A stretch of DNA of 64,000 nt from Castor canadensis (GCF_047511655.1 NC_133391.1:131968906-132032905), one strand, 5' to 3'. Shown: positions 1 through 11,522, numbered from the stretch's first letter. Notes: generated from the letters alone by a model not told the origin. Made by a program: numbers and translations.

Positions 1-1360
1 GAGACATGCCTGAAGTTATAGATGTTTGCTTAGCAAGCAGGAGGCCCTAAATTCAACCTCCAGTATCAACTTAAAACAAAAAAAAAGAGGGAGGTTGTGA
101 AATCAAACAGAAAAAGAACCTCTAGGATCCCTCAACATTTCAAAATATACGGCACAGTCATATGTGAAACCATCCTTTTGGACAGTGTGCAAAGGGGACC
201 TCCAATCCCGTGACATTATTGCATTGAAACTGCATTCACGTGATGGGAGTGTCACTCCAACAAGCCAAACAATAACCCAGATTCTCTTTTTTTCTTTCTA
301 CAAATCTAGAAAATTAATTTCTTTGATGATTATTGGTTTAATCATCAACTTTCTGAGTCTGTTTGTAAAAGGAAGATGGTTAAGATAGGTTTTTGCTTCC
401 TGATCAATGGTATTTTTCAAGACATATGACAAGAGAAATTTAGAGGTTAAGGTCCTCCTAAGAGAAAAAGAGCCTGGGGCAGAACTAGAGAGACAGACAG
501 ATGATACCAAGAAGTACCAGACTGGCTTCAAGTAGGAAGGGTTTCAACAGATCTCTATTTCTGTATCTAAAGAGTCATGTCTGGGTCCAGTAGCAGCTTC
601 ATCAACCTTTTGTCTCCCTACTTTAATGTTCCTTAAGAAAGAAAACCCTTTCCAGGTCCTTTGGCTTATTACCTCCTGGGTTAATGGCACAGCTTCCAAC
701 TTCTGCTCAGGCTCTGTCAGTATTAGATCCAACCTCAAGAGCTTGTGTATTTCTAGAAAAATAACAAGGCAAGAGTTCTGAGTGTTTTTCTGAGCAAATA
801 AATTAGTCTTAATTGAACATTAAAATATGCAAAGCAAAATGTCAACTTGAGTCCAGATCTTGTTCACTCTTCTTTCTACCATACCACATTGCTTAGGCTA
901 AACTGCTAAGGCCCCACCTCTATTGATCAGCTAACACCAGATGTGTACATGGAAAAACTCTTGAGATTTGTAGAAAATATGTTTTTCATAGAGATGCTAC
1001 CAATCAAATCTCCAAATCACTGAACTCCTAAGTGCAGCCCTAGTGAACTACATCCATCAAAAAACAGTTGTCTGTCACAATATCTGCACAGTAATGCATG
1101 CTCCCTAAAGCTATGGAGCTAAGGCCATATTGCAATCTATCAGGAGTGACTGAGTGATCAGGAAAACAAAGAGCAAATGTAGACTTCTTTTACGAGTACA
1201 CCAAGAAAGGAAGAATAGATCCATTTGAGGAAACATCCAAGTTTTGTTTTAATTTGTTTTTAAGCTGAAAGATGTGAGCTATGTGTTGACTAAAGGGAAG
1301 TTTCTTCAGGAAGGAAAATCATGAAGTTGAAAAAGAGATGGAATGGCTGGTAAAAATAAC

Positions 1361-1477
1361 AATCATAAATATATATATAATAATATATATTTTATAATTT
1401 ATATAATTATTATAATTTATATAATAATATAAATATATAATATATATTTATATAATCATAAATATATATATATATAA
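1361..1477. repeat. AT-rich simple tract, about 115 bp
   Basis: The tract is almost pure A and T with alternating TA steps and interleaved inverted repeats. It is bounded by two direct copies of AATCATAAATATATATATA (starting at 1361 and 1454). Confidence 0.9.
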
Positions 1478-1553
1478 TAATTACTATGTAAGGCATTTCT
1501 CTGAGAACTTGACATATCTAAATCAATTTACTTCACTCAAAAACCTTATGAGG

Positions 1554-1668
1554 CCAGGCATGGTGACACATACCTGTAACTCTCAGGAAGACTGTGGAGG
1601 AAGATCATGAATTCCAGGCTAGCCTGAGCTATATAACAAGACCCTGTCTCAAAAAAGAACAAAACAGG
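1554..1668 (+). mobile_element. B1-like SINE
   Basis: The body reads from GCCAGGCATGGTGACACA to the CTGTCTCAAAAAA tail. It is flanked by a 14-bp duplication with one mismatch (AAAACCTTATGAGG at 1540-1553, AAAATCTTATGAGG at 1669-1682). Confidence 0.85.
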
Positions 1669-1807
1669 AAAATCTTATGAGGAAGGCATTGATATTTTTC
1701 TGGTTTTACAGATAAAGAAAATAAGGCACAGTTTACATAGTATCAAATTTCAAGAGTGGGATTGGACATAGCTAGTCCACAACCCATGTTCTTAATGGTG
1801 GTGCAAA

Positions 1808-1930
1808 AGGAAGAGAGGGGAGGAGAGGAAAAGAGAGGGAAAAGGGAAAGGAAGAGAAAGCGAAGTGAAGGGGGAAGGGGAAAGGCAAGAGAAAAAGTAA
1901 AGAGAAGGGAAAGGAAGGGAAGGGAAGAAC
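1808..1930. repeat. Polypurine (GA-rich) tract
   Basis: About 120 bp of almost uninterrupted G and A on the + strand, with irregular GAAGG, GGGAA and AGAGG units. Confidence 0.9.
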
Positions 1931-2377
1931 AATATCCTGACCTGTAGCAATTTCCATGACGTACATACTTCCATCACAGGCAATGTCAAGGTACCAAATC
2001 CAAGTAGGGGCCAACCCCTGCACATTACTATTTTGTTATCCCATTTCATCTTCATAATGACCTTCAGAGAGCTATAATGGGGCAGAGCTCTAAGGGAAGC
2101 TCCAATATACATGAACCTAATAACATCTAGCCTTGTCAACCTACTTTTCACCCTATAAACAGCCACAGAAATTCAAGTTGGTAACCGTTGCCAGTCATTA
2201 GCCAGTCTCTCCCTCTGGTTAACTCTGATTAACTTCTGGTTCACTTTCTGAGGCCCTTTGAAGGCTTAGTTTATATTTCTAAGTTTTTACTGTTCAGTAG
2301 TAATCCTCTATGCAAAAGCCCATGGGTATATTTTTATAAAGTATTTGAAAAATCATCTAGCCCCTTGCAACACCAAG

Positions 2378-2520
2378 GATGAACAAACTACCTGCATCAT
2401 CCGAGAACTTACTAGAAATCCAGAATCTCTGGTCAGATCTATTAAATCAAAACGTGCATTTTAAGTTGATCCCCAGGCAATATGTGTGCCTATTAAAATT
2501 TCAGAAGCATTGCTTTACCT
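2378..2520 (-). mobile_element. MER5-like DNA transposon remnant
   Basis: The order AACTTACTAGAAAT, CAGAATCTCTGG, TTAAATCAAAA and CCCCAGGCAAT, then CAGAAGCATTGC, follows the MER5A-type non-autonomous hAT consensus as I remember it. It is heavily diverged. Confidence 0.45.
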
Positions 2521-3619
2521 ACAATGATCGAATTGGAACTTTCATATGCAAAGAGCACCTCACATTATAAATTGTCCTTGCAGTTGACATGGGTTGGCAC
2601 TAAAGCAACAACACTTTCAATATTGTGTCCCCTCTGTGGCAGGAAGGGGAACAGTCTGTGGTCACAAAACAGAACAACTCTACAGAGAGTAAGTCTTTCA
2701 CCTCATTAGCAACTATTTTCAGCAGTCAAACATTAATCTTCTTGGTAACTTCACATTTTGCTTTTCTAACTCTATAAGAAACTTTGGAGAGCCAAGCTCA
2801 ATTAGATTCCTCTCAAGGACTTCCTTTCAAAAAAGTAATGTAAAGAAAAATATCTTTCTAAACCCTCCAGAGGCTGCCAGGAAGGGACCGAGGAGGAGAG
2901 GATTGATATTACTAGAGCCAGACCTCTATGAAGTGCTAACTTAATTCAAACCACAAGACTTCATTTGAACTTGGCCAATCATTCACAACTTAAAAATAGA
3001 AGTAGAGAATATGTGGTCAAAGTTAGAACTTTCTAAAAACACTTTTGAGATGTTCATAAATTCACCACCCACATAGACATTTAAAAGCACTGTGGGTTGG
3101 GTTTTCATTATGTTTTGTTCTGCATTTCCCCACATCCCTTGGCTTGCTGAGGAAGTGGTCACAATCCAGATGCAATTGAATGCAAATTGCCAAGGTTTCT
3201 AGTTGAGATGGGAATCTAGTAATGAACCAAATGCACTTCAGAGAAAGAAGAAAAATCAAAAATACCTGTTTGGAATTTAAAAATAAAGGTCAAAATCATT
3301 CTGAGCTGTCAATACTATGATAATGGCAAAGCCCACTCAACAGTATGAGCCTGTTTACATCTAAGTATGATAACCGGGTGAGAAAGCCCTTTGTAATTTC
3401 ATCTGGCCAGGGTAAGCTAGCAAACTTGCCTATCAGCAGCAAGAGCGGCATTTGCCAGAGGGGCACAGGGACAAGAGAGAGAGCATCTTATTGGCCCAGT
3501 ATAGGGATGGTTACTATATGGTCATTTGGAAATGTTCCCTAAGGCCCCTGGGGGTCAGAAATAGCAGCCAAGGACTCTGAGATGCCAGGAGACCACAGGA
3601 GGTGGTTCCCTAAATCACC

Positions 3620-3750
3620 ACTAAACTGGAAGGTTCTTGTGAATAAGGACCACATGCTTATTCTGGTCACCACCATGTCCCCAGAACCAAAAGCATTGTT
3701 TAGCACAGTTAGTGCTCATTAAATATTTACCATATGATTGGAAGAAGGAA
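3620..3750 (+). mobile_element. L2 LINE 3' end remnant
   Basis: It shows the L2 terminal pattern: accatgtccccagaacc, a TTTAGCACAGT block, GTGCTCATTAAATATTT and a decayed tail. Confidence 0.45.
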
Positions 3751-4654
3751 GTCGTGGCTCCTCATGCTAGATACATGTGATAAATACTCACCCAACTGCT
3801 CATCAACGCATGCATGAAGATCAAAGTTAATAGCAGCCCTAAAAATAAAATAGGAAACACCTGGCAAAGTCAGAAAGGGGAGGGTCTGCTCTGACTAGGA
3901 GTGGGATTGTTCAGGCTAGAAGGGGGAGGGAGGAGCAGCTCTTACTGTGGAGCCAGCAGGCTTCCATCAGTACTTCTCTGTTTTGGCAAAAGTCTGATTT
4001 GTCCATCTTGGCGTTTAACATTTAGCACTTAACAAACCAGTATATATTATCAGCTACTGACTGCATAGCACTGTTTTGGCACCTTGAGAGACAGAAGACT
4101 GGTCATCAGCTCTTGCATTCTGGGAACTTAGGATATAAGGCCTAACAAGATTATAGAACAATGTCAAACACCCATGGAGAAGCATCCAAATGTAATTTAT
4201 GATTAAGCACCAAATAGGGTAATAATGAAATGTTGAAATGGTCAAAGAAGTCTTCATAAAGGGAACATATTTCTAGCTGTGAGATTCCATAACACACAGT
4301 AAGTGCTCAATGTTTGTTTGTATGAATGAATGTTAAAAGGTAGAATTGTAAGACCCAGGCAGTATGACAGTTGTCTTATGGATAATAAATATATGTGGTA
4401 AATATATGATATATTTTGTAAGGAGAATCAGAATATCATTACAACATAGCAGTACATCCAAAGTTCTCAAATGTGTGATCTCTTATTTACATTGGAGAAT
4501 TTCAAGGACATTGGAAGTTTTCATCAGAAAGTTCTTAATTTAGAATCACCACCACCACCAGCCCACATCAATAACCACTGGTTAACTTGGTTCTAATGTC
4601 ATAATGTCACTGAGCAAGTCATCAGCTTAGGTACAGAAAGCCCTTCAAGAGGTG

Positions 4655-4760
4655 TTTCATTTATTCACCAAATATATTCTGGACACTTTCTTTGTGTCCC
4701 TCTCTGGGCTAGATTATAGAGGCACAAGATAGACATAAGGGCTCTGCCCTTACGAAGTTT
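4655..4760. repeat. Ancient interspersed repeat (TTTATTCACCAAATAT type)
   Basis: The order TTCATTTATTCACCAAATATATTC, ACTTTCTTTGTGTCCC, CTCTGCCCTTACGAAG and CTCTAGTGGAG resembles the common old mammalian repeat also seen at 44.3, 62.1 and 63.36 kb. I cannot name the family with certainty. Confidence 0.4.
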
Positions 4761-4919
4761 AACCTCTAGTGGAGAAGTGTCTTCATTGGATCTCCCTAGA
4801 AGCAGACCCTGAGACAAGGATTCCGAAGCAAGTAGCTTGTTGAGAGGTATAGGGAATGCCAGTTGGAAAGTGAGCAAGTAGAACAGAGAGGCAACAGCTG
4901 CCTACAAAAAGTATGCTGT

Positions 4920-5012
4920 TTAGCACTTGGGAGGCCTAGGCAAGAGGATTATGAGTTCAAGGCCACCCTGAGCTACATAGAAAAACTCTGTCTCAAAAAA
5001 CAAAAATAAAAG
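4920..5012 (+). mobile_element. B1-like SINE, 5'-truncated
   Basis: It begins at AGCACTTGGGAGGCC and runs through GAGTTCAAGGCCACCCTGAG to CTGTCTCAAAAAACAAAAATAAAA. Confidence 0.75.
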
Positions 5013-5423
5013 AAATATGTTATGAACACAGGTGGCAATGGAGTTTAACCCTAAAAGGAACCTTGGCAAATGGAATGAAACACACGCTGCAGAATCATCT
5101 CACCAAGGACAAACAATTAGTGTCTATAGCTCCCAAGAGTCTCTAGTTGAAGGCTGCTGGTGGTTGTGGAGGGGGCAATTAGTTCCCTGGCACTTCTGGT
5201 CTACCCCAAGAGCTGGCAAAGTGGCCTTCTCTCTTCTGGAAAGATGCCCTCAAACCAAAATACAGATACTGGCATTTGAAAGTCAGCTGAAACACACTGA
5301 CAGGTTTGGGGACTGGCACCATCTGCCGCAAGGACACAGACAATGGAGACATAATAATTATAAGACAATCACAGATGGTGATAATTATAAGAAGGGAAAA
5401 TGAGGACATTTTCCTGACTGCAA

Positions 5424-5462
5424 TTAGGATTGGGCAGGGAGGTTAGGATTGGGCGGGGAGGT
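5424..5462. repeat. 19-20 bp tandem duplication
   Basis: Two adjacent copies of TTAGGATTGGGCAGGGAGG, the second with a G for A substitution and one extra base, are followed by a partial third TTAGG. Confidence 0.85.
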
Positions 5463-5929
5463 TAGGGAAGGCCTCTCTGAGCACAGTAAGAACAGGACCA
5501 TCAAGGGAAGCACGATTTAGACCAGCATTGCTCGAAGTGTGGGTCATGGCTGTTGCTAGTTCAGTAACTGTTTGTCACCAGTGTGTGACAAGGTAAGTAC
5601 AAAAATAAAGAGTATTTCTAGGTTTAACTACTTAGACTTGGTTACAGCGATATGAGATTGCCACAACCTCCACACATTAATGGTAGACTTGTCTCATGGC
5701 ACATGAAATAGACTAGTTTGGGCATGGTCAAGCTGGTGTGGAAAGTGATACACAGGGGATGGTGTTAACTATGATATTTTAAAGTTAGTTCATCAACTGT
5801 ACTCTAAAAGTATTTGAATACCTGAGCAAAGTAAGTATTTATTTATTGTTAAAACGTGGTTATTTTCAACCATTTTAACTTTTAACAAATCTGTTTTGAG
5901 ACTTATGTTGACATTATTAATTAGCTTAC

Positions 5930-7020
5930 AGAAGTGACATTTGTATTGTTTTTTTTTTCCAAGTCTATTGAGATAGGATTTGCACATGGTATTACTCACC
6001 CTTTTGAGATATTTGGTCCATGAGGCTTTTATTTATTTCGTTGTTGTTTGCAGTGCTGGGATTGTACAAGCTAGGAAAGTGCTCTACCACTGAGCTATAC
6101 CCTAGTCCTGGTCCTATGAGTTTGACAAATGAATACAAAGCATGTACCCATCACCACAATCAAGAAGCAGAGTATTTTTGCCACTCCAAAAGCATTTTTG
6201 CGTCCCTTGCAGCCCCTCTCCTCCCTCTGGAAAGCATTCGTCTGATTTCCATCTCCACGCTTTTTACCAAGAGTGCCTGAGAGACAGAATCACAGTGTGT
6301 GGACTTTCACGCCTGGTTTCCTTCACTAAGCATAATGCATTGGAAATTCATCCATTGATTGCACGTATCAGTGGTTTGCTCCTTTGTATTGCTGAGTAGC
6401 AGACCATCATTCAGATGTGTCACAGATTGATTTTCCACTCAACAACTGATGAACATTTGAGTTGTTTCCAGCTCAGGGTGATAATAAACACTCCACACAG
6501 ATGTTTGTGGAATACCTTCTTTTCTCTTGAGAAATACCTAGGAGTTGGATTGCTGGAACTTATTTATGTCTAACTTTATAAGAACCATTTTCCAAAATGG
6601 CTGCACCATTTTGCATTCTCCATCAGCAATGTATGAGAGTTCCAGCATCCTCACCAGCAAGTGATAGGATCTTGGTTTGCTGCTTTTTAAAAAGTATCTC
6701 CTGTGAGTATGTAGTAGTGTTTAATCTTGATTTTAATTTAAATTTTCCTATTGATTCATGATACTGAGCATTTTTAATGTGCTTATTAATAATCTGTGTC
6801 TCCTCTTAGCTGACACACCTAAGGAAAAATTATTTTTCCTTATTTATTATTTATTTTCTTGTTATTAAAATTTTAGGATTCTTTAGATATTCTGGATGAA
6901 ATTCCTTTATCATTTTATGTTTTTCAATATTTTCTCTTTGTCTATGGCTTGTCTTTTTACTTTCTTACCAGCATCTCTCAAAGAACAAAAGTTTTTAATT
7001 ATGTCAAAGTAAAACCATAG
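5930..7020 (-). mobile_element. Old L1M 3' end, interrupted by an ID SINE
   Basis: On the + strand it reads as reversed L1 3' sequence: a T tract near 5950, a GTACCCATCACC block at about 6145, TCCATTGATTGCACG, AACAACTGATGAACATTTGAGTTG, CCTAGGAGTTGGATTGCTGG and CAAAATGGCTGCACCATTTTGCATTC. All are standard for reversed L1M 3' ends. It contains no intact reading frame. Confidence 0.7.
6023..6108 (-). mobile_element. ID-type SINE
   Basis: This is a reverse copy with GCTCTACCACTGAGCTATACCC (box A region) inside the old L1. Approximate flanking repeats TGGTCCATGAG (6012-6022) and TGGTCCTATGAG (6109-6120) suggest a target-site duplication. Confidence 0.65.
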
Positions 7021-7859
7021 TGGTTACTATGGTTGAAGAATTGAATTTTTAATTTCATTTAACTTTAATTAAATTTTAATTAATTTAAAATTAAACAGCC
7101 ACATGTAGCTATAGTATTCGACAGCACAGTACATTAACACCTAAACACACTTTCAAAGGAAATGGGTACAGTTTTCATCACCTATTGCTTTATCACAACT
7201 TAAGAACATGTTGATCCATGATGGTTTGGAAATTTAAAAACCAGATCCTTCACCATGCAGTCTGAGAAGCATTGAGCTAGACAGATAACACAGTATGGAT
7301 AAAAGCCATGTCTTCCTGACAGGGACCTTTTTCACTACAAATTCACAGAGTCCATTCTAGAGAAGGAAGTGGTTGATGTGCACAGAAGTGGAGGACTATT
7401 CTTGATAAGGTTGCCAGGGAAAACCTGTCCAAAATGGTGGCCTTAGAGATGGAATAAAGACATTACAAGTAAGGGGCAGAATAGGTGGCATGGAAAAGGG
7501 TGTGGTGTGTTCTAGGAACAGAAGGAGATGCACAGAGGATAATGGTGAGATGTCACATGGCCACACAGACTGGTATGTCTTCTCTTCCCTTCCTAGATCA
7601 GTGATAAGAGTTAATATAGCACTGACCTTGGATATAGATTGGACTATGGAGGGGCTAGCTGGAAGAGACATGAAAGAACTTTGAGTGGCAGAAATAGTCT
7701 GTATCTTGATTGTGGTGCTGAATACAAATCCTATATTCAAAATGCACTGGAAGATAAAACCAAGTATAATCTTATATTGGGCTTTGGCTGTTAAAAAAAA
7801 ATCTCAATGTTTGTAGCCCACAAAGTGGACTGAAAAATAACAACAGTCAACTCTCACAA

Positions 7860-7990
7860 AAGTTAGGGAATGGGTCTCCCATGCCACAGATTAAGATGCT
7901 GAGGCTTAAGAAGTTATACAGCCTGCCCAAGTGACACACCTAACAAGAAACAAACTCAAGTTCATGTCCTTTACACTATATTTGACTTCC
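7860..7990 (-). mobile_element. MIR remnant
   Basis: The reversed MIR core is visible as ATTAAGATGCTGAGGCTTAAGAAG, then GCCCAAGTGACACACCTAAC and ACAAACTCAAGTTC. Confidence 0.5.
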
Positions 7991-8127
7991 TTTTCCAAAA
8001 TGAGCCCAAAGCAGCCCTCTTACAAACATGAAAATGTCTATGTATTTTATTGGGTTTGAATAATGATAAATGCTCACAGAAACCTGACAATTTTGGAGAC
8101 TTTGCATTTATTTTGAAAGCTCCTTCT

Positions 8128-8530
8128 TCATATTAACTTCCTAAAACTGCAGTAAATGATCACACACATTATAGCTTCCAATAACAAAAATGTTTTCTTT
8201 ACAGTTCTAGAGACCAAAAGCTCAAAGCCAAGGTGTTGGCAAAGCCTCACTCCATCCAAAGGTTCTAGGGGACAATCTGTTCCTTACCTCTTCCTGTTTC
8301 TGGTTGTTTCCAGTGTTCCTCGCCTGTGGTTGCATCATTCTAGTCTCTGGCTCCATGTCCACACAGCCTCCTCTAGGACACTTGTCATTGGACTCAGGCA
8401 CCACCTGGATAACTCAAGCTTCTTACCTTAATTATATCTGCCAAGACTCCTTTCCTAAATAAGGTCACACTCACAGGTCCTGAGGATGGGAAGGTGGACA
8501 TATCTTTTTGTGAAACATTCCATAAACCAC
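8128..8530 (-). mobile_element. Old LTR relic, MaLR-like
   Basis: The pattern ACAGTTCTAGAGACCAAAAGCTC, AAGGTGTTGGCA, then CTAAATAAGGTCACACTCACAGG and CATATCTTTTTGTG matches a reversed MLT/MST-type LTR by eye. No coding remains. Confidence 0.45.
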
Positions 8531-9365
8531 TCAGTCCACAACCTACTCTATTCACAGGAGCCTGGAAACTCGGGTGTAAACTAGACAGTCATCAGGCTGA
8601 CCTCATTTGCTATTCCCAGGATCATTGTCCTGCATTGTCTGCTATCTGACAACTGTGCTTTGGCTCTGCTGCCCAGTTTCTTAGTTGCTTAAGACAGGAG
8701 GGCAAATAAATCCTGTGACTCCAGCATGTCAAGAAGCAGAAGCTGCACCCACAGGTACGGCTCATTTGAGCATGGGGGCCTTCCCTATCATGCATCATCA
8801 GACTCTAGACATGACAGGAACACAGTTCTCCTCCCACAGCAATGGATAAATTCATGATCAGATGATGTTCATTAAAACACTGTGTTTTTCTCTTGTTTGG
8901 GGCTGAGTGGCAACAACTCCTTTTACCTCTGTCCCTTGGATGAGCTAGTGCCATTTCTCTTTAGCTGGGAATCTGCTTCTATAATTAACAGTTTGATCCC
9001 CAATCCACTCTTAGCCCGCTCACTTTGGCTGTTATGGTTAATGTAAGAAACTGGTGCTGGGAAATTAAGAGACTTTCCGATGGATTCTACTTTGGGTTGT
9101 GACTTCTACCTGTGCAAAAAGAATACAGGCATTTTGAAGCCCAGAGCTGACATGGGAAAGAAGAATAAGTTACAGCACTATCGAGTGAGCAATAGTCCTG
9201 TTGAGTAAGTGGTAGTATTGTCCCACAGAAGTGAGGCCCTCTAATTTGTTAATGGAAAATAAATGATGAGCACTAAAAATATGAGGTAAGAGACAAGAAA
9301 AGAATCTGCCTGTCAAGGAATACAAATTATTAATCAGATTGACCCATGTCAAAACAAATCTGAGG

Positions 9366-9485
9366 AGCCAGACATTGTGGTGCATGCCTGTAGTCCCAAT
9401 ACTGGGGAGGCTGAGACAGGAAGATCATGAGTCTGAGACCAGCCTGGGGTTCATAATGAGACTCTGTCTGAAAAAATAAAAAGTG
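9366..9485 (+). mobile_element. B1-like SINE
   Basis: GCCAGACATTGTGGTGCATGCCTGTAG opens a B1 body, with AGGCTGAGACAGGAAGATCATGAG and a CTCTGTCTGAAAAAATAAAAA tail. Confidence 0.85.
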
Positions 9486-9510
9486 AATAAACAAACAAAC
9501 AAGCAAATTT

Positions 9511-9591
9511 AAGGGCTGGGGGTGTAGTTCAGTGGGAGAATGTTCACCTAGCATATATGAGGCCCTGAGTTCAATCCCCACCACACACACA

Positions 9592-9627
<36 letters not shown>
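9511..9627 (+). mobile_element. ID SINE with (CA)n tail
   Basis: GGGCTGGGGGTGTAGTTCAGTGGGAGAA contains a tRNA-like box A, and GAGTTCAATCCCC the box B. The tail has become a CA microsatellite (about 9580-9627). Confidence 0.85.
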
Positions 9628-9629
<2 letters not shown>

Positions 9630-9697
9630 CTATATGCAGAAAAAAGCACCTTCTCCTTTTATTTCCACATTCATACACTAATTATTTAACAGAAAAG

Positions 9698-10092
9698 TTA
9701 TTAGCTAGCATTTGTTACCCTTAGCGCAGAGAAACTAAAGCAGATACCTTAAAGCAACTGAGGCCAATAGGAGAAGGGGACCAGGAACTAGAGAAAAGTT
9801 TAGATAAAAAAGAATTAACCTAGAAGGTAACACACATTCACAGGAAATCAATGTGAGTCAATGCCCTGAATAGCTATCCTTATCTCAACCAGCAAAAACC
9901 CTTGTTCCTTCCTATTATTGCTTATACTCTCTCTTCAACAAAATTAGAGATAAGGGCAAAATTGTTTCTGCTGGGTATTGGGGGGGGAGAGGGAGGGGGC
10001 GGAGTGGGTGGTAAGGGAGGGGGTGGGGGCAGGGGGGAGAAATGAACCAAGCCTTGTATGCACATATGAATAATAAAAGAAAAAAAAAAAGA
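9698..10092 (+). mobile_element. L1 3'-UTR fragment, 5'-truncated
   Basis: It shares its sequence with the reverse copies at 22.5 and 59.0 kb: AGCTAGCATTTGTT, GAAACTAAAGCAGATACC, GATAGCTATCCTTATCTCAACC, a G-rich tract (9979-10038), CACATATGAATAATAAAA and poly(A). No ORF2 sequence is retained. Confidence 0.8.
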
Positions 10093-10156
10093 AAATATAC
10101 CCCAAACCACTGAATTGTACATTTTAAAGTAACTAAAATGTTAACCATTGAATCAA

Positions 10157-10236
10157 TGGAGTGGCTGAGTGGTAGAGCACCTGCCTAGCAAGTGTGAGGC
10201 CCGGAGTTCAAATCCCAGCACTTCCAAAAAAAGGTA
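10157..10236 (+). mobile_element. ID-type SINE
   Basis: GAGTGGCTGAGTGGTAGAGCACC (box A) and GGAGTTCAAATCCCAGCAC (box B) are followed by a short A-rich tail. Confidence 0.85.
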
Positions 10237-10939
10237 AACTTTGTTATGTGAATTTAACTTTTAAAAAAAATCTACCAAACGAAAAAAAAAAGAAAAGAAA
10301 AGTTATTTGACATAGCACTTATGACAGCATCTACTGTATGGCTATTTGACATATTCAAAAGTCTAGCTGTGTCTACAATGAAGAGCTTGTGTTTATTAAC
10401 TTATGAGGCTTTTTATTACAAATATAAAATAGATACTTGTTATAATAAGCCCCAAATCCAGAGACTGACAAAGAACAAGTCAGAAACCCCCTGCTCTAAT
10501 TGCAATCCCCTGAGGTAACCAAGATTAACAAGTTAGTGTCTTTCCTCAGCGTTCCTGTGAACATATATAAACATATGTACATATTGTGGGTGGTTGCTGG
10601 TTTCATGCAAATGCAAACAAATAAAATGTCTCCATTGTTTGTTTCATTTAGCAAGATATTAGTGGCACCCCTGCCAGAGGAGTAATACGGTTTTCTTCCG
10701 TTTTTCAAATAGAGGGTATGAATTTTCTATCATTTACTAAGCTGCTCCTCAAATGATGCACATCTGGGGGCCTCCCTGGGCTTCACCACACATAATGCTG
10801 CAGTAAACACCTTGCCACTTGAGCCCTGAAATACAAACTTTCAAATTCCACTTCCTTCCCACATCTCCCCTGTCAATCAGAGACCAGCCCCCAAGGGAGA
10901 CCAAAGATGAGCTGCAAAAGAGGATAATTGCTCTGCATA

Positions 10940-11186
10940 GCAAGTGGCCAGCAGCCTCCTGCTACAATATTTACGTCCTACCCCATTGAGCTGGCTCTCT
11001 GCGCTCACATGACCCAATGCAGTTCTCACTCCACCAAGAGCAGCGCAGGCTGCACTGGCAGCTTTGCACATGCTCCGTCAGGCCCTGTGGATCCCCACTC
11101 ACCCATTGAGATTTCTGGTGGCTTAAAGTGACGTTCCGGCTGCTGAAGCTCTATGACCTGCAGCGTTTTCCTGGCCCAGATCCAAG
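10940..11186 (+). promoter_or_regulatory. Possible alternative first exon or promoter region upstream of the ANKRD55 coding start
   Basis: This stretch is free of recognisable repeats and richer in GC than its surroundings. It contains a TGACG half-CRE directly followed by a TTCCGG ETS-type core at about 11130-11139, and ends CCAAG followed by GCAAGT, a good match to a GC-AG type donor (GC at 11187-11188). The next acceptor is 11471-11472, which would leave an intron of about 285 bp. There is no direct evidence of transcription, and the true first exon may lie outside the window. Confidence 0.2.
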
Positions 11187-11480
11187 GCAAGTAACCCCCA
11201 TGAACATTGTTTTTTAAGGTTTGGGCTGTCTGTCTCTCTGCTGGGAGGTGGAGGGTGTACAGTACTTACAAGTGTAGCTGATGAATGAGGCTGGAAGAGT
11301 AACTCTTCCTGGCAGCTATAACAAGTAGATTTACCTATTTTCGTCCTTTGCCTTGACAACAACCTGCAGGTCTGATGCGTGCTTAATTCTCATGCAAGAG
11401 TCTTGGCAAGCGATGCCATATCTGACTATTGTGTGCAATGCAATGTGTGAGATGGTGCTTTCTCCTCTCTAGAGATCTGC

Positions 11481-11522
11481 ATGCGTTTTGCCATTCGGAT
11501 GGTAAATGATGAGACAGACTAA
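11481..11522 (+). promoter_or_regulatory. Short upstream ORF overlapping the ANKRD55 start codons
   Basis: If the exon begins at 11473, its first ATG is at 11481 and opens a 13-codon frame ending in TAA at 11520-11522. This frame differs from the main one and overlaps both ATGs at 11506 and 11509, but stops one base before the third in-frame ATG at 11524, which has the best start context. The uORF start context is weak (T at -3, C at +4), so leaky scanning is expected. A translational role is inference. Confidence 0.5.

Larger units (their letters stand above)
1..11472. other. Sequence upstream of the first coding exon (intron 1 or 5' flank)
   Basis: No coding exon was recognised here. The content is repeats and simple tracts listed separately, plus unassigned AT-rich unique sequence at roughly 1-1360, 2530-3590, 3760-4640, 5015-5420, 7285-7850, 8540-9360 and 10235-10930. 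The short open frames in it are unremarkable and show no recognisable domain. Confidence 0.7.

Noticed and set aside
1756-2166. Frames rich in Lys/Arg/Glu (+) or Phe/Pro/Leu/Ser (-) over the polypurine tract
   Set aside because: They are low-complexity translations of a GA-rich tract with no domain and no splice context.
5521-7283. Possible hAT transposon ends around the old L1 (CAGCATTGCTCGAAGTGTGG near 5523 and GAGAAGCATTGAGCTAG near 7266)
   Set aside because: The inverted similarity between the two ends is only partial, and the intervening sequence is too decayed to support one element by eye.
9915-10148. Reverse-strand frames encoding proline-rich peptides (also at 58930-59210 on the + strand)
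   Set aside because: They are translations of the C-rich complement of the L1 3'-UTR polypurine tract and occur wherever that tract occurs.
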